In this document: positions 4,759-5,030 of the stretch, piece by piece
How positions within the stretch are numbered: the first letter of the stretch is position 1
Layout of the letters: the number at the start of each line of letters is the position of its first letter
Assembly (NCBI GenBank): GCA_030641605.1
Contig: DAOWHD010000086.1
Span: forward strand, 1-5,030
Direction: 5' to 3'
DNA from: Thermoplasmata archaeon
GTDB lineage: Archaea; Thermoplasmatota; E2; DHVEG-1
Length of the DNA: 5,030 nt
Program-made: the position numbers and the translations under genes
Notes under the pieces: generated by a model
The model's database searches: none
Told to the model about the DNA's origin: nothing
Seen by the model: the letters and a program-made list of their open reading frames with translations, nothing else

Positions 4759-5030
4759 ATGAATTATAGTTTCCGATATGTTTCTATTTTGGCATTTATC
4801 ACGCTTTTCCAAGCTATTTTTATAATCATGGTCATTGGAAATCCAATTCCTGTTTATCCAGATCTGGAGTTAGCTTCTGTGGGTTTAGAAAATGCCAGCA
4901 GTCTAAATGTTGTTTGGGTTGTGCTTGTCTTTTTGATCGATTTTTGCATAAACATATTCATAGTATATGCTGGAATGTATCTGCTGCATTGTTTTGGGCG
5001 GATAACAAATGAAGATATATTCATTTTCTC
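4759..5030 (+). CDS. Membrane protein, 3' end beyond the window
   Basis: An open frame of 90 complete codons runs from ATG (4759) off the window edge, so the C-terminus is missing. I do not recognise the family. Two membrane helices are evident, at residues 8-27 (ILAFITLFQAIFIIMVIG core) and 51-76 (VVWVVLVFLIDFCINIF core). A 23-residue polar loop joins them; it contains three prolines (29, 31, 34) and a possible N-glycosylation sequon, N45-A-S47. Arginines at 6 and 81 lie outside the helices on the same predicted side, so both ends should be cytoplasmic and the loop external. An in-frame TAA at 4753-4755 lies one codon before TGT-ATG, so 4759 is the first possible start. The TATA spacing suggests a leaderless mRNA. 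More helices may follow beyond the edge. The frame, hydrophobicity and promoter fit make it a likely real gene. Confidence 0.65.
   Translation, partial: MNYSFRYVSILAFITLFQAIFIIMVIGNPIPVYPDLELASVGLENASSLNVVWVVLVFLIDFCINIFIVYAGMYLLHCFGRITNEDIFIF

Noticed and set aside
1..5030. CRISPR array, insertion sequence, toxin-antitoxin or defence island
   Set aside because: No spaced repeats, terminal inverted repeats, transposase, Cas or toxin motifs were seen. Hef is a housekeeping repair enzyme in Euryarchaeota despite its SF2 helicase and nuclease domains.

Overview
The window is archaeal and most likely euryarchaeal. Three things point this way: a full-length Hef helicase/nuclease (the archaeal FANCM/XPF-like protein, known from Euryarchaeota), a UPF0147 protein (an archaeal family), and archaeal promoter architecture, with TATA-like boxes about 26 nt before predicted transcript starts and some starts that look leaderless. 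The DNA is AT-rich with coding density typical of a chromosome. I cannot name the lineage with confidence; a Thermoplasmata or methanogen relative would fit. I see no mobile element, CRISPR array, rRNA or tRNA.

Layout. Positions 1-190 hold no large gene, but they contain a well-formed promoter (purine-rich BRE plus TATA), an 8-bp tandem repeat, an SD and a 34-codon ORF (90-194, +). That ORF converges on a 65-aa two-helix membrane protein (191-388, -), and the two overlap by 4 nt at their stop codons. The 103-bp gap at 389-491 is a divergent control region. It has a TATA box on each side and a perfect 7+7 bp inverted repeat that covers the membrane-protein SD. Next come hef (492-2771), a UPF0147 gene (about 2838-3089) with its own promoter, an endonuclease IV-type TIM-barrel gene (3173-4054), hxlB encoding 6-phospho-3-hexuloisomerase (4079-4642, 24 bp downstream and probably co-transcribed), and the 5' part of a membrane-protein gene (4759 to the window edge) with its own TATA box and an apparently leaderless start.

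How the genes may work together. Hef acts on stalled forks and crosslinked DNA, and the endonuclease IV fold suggests abasic-site repair. HxlB works in the ribulose monophosphate (RuMP) pathway, which in archaea makes ribulose 5-phosphate and releases formaldehyde, a DNA crosslinker. A repair/formaldehyde link is therefore an attractive but unproven reading. The alternative is that the TIM-barrel protein is a sugar-phosphate enzyme partnering HxlB, since two of the nine canonical zinc ligands of endonuclease IV are changed in it. No undescribed system is demonstrated here. The best leads are the divergent operator-like site, the small promoter-equipped ORF, the changed metal site and the gene neighbourhood.
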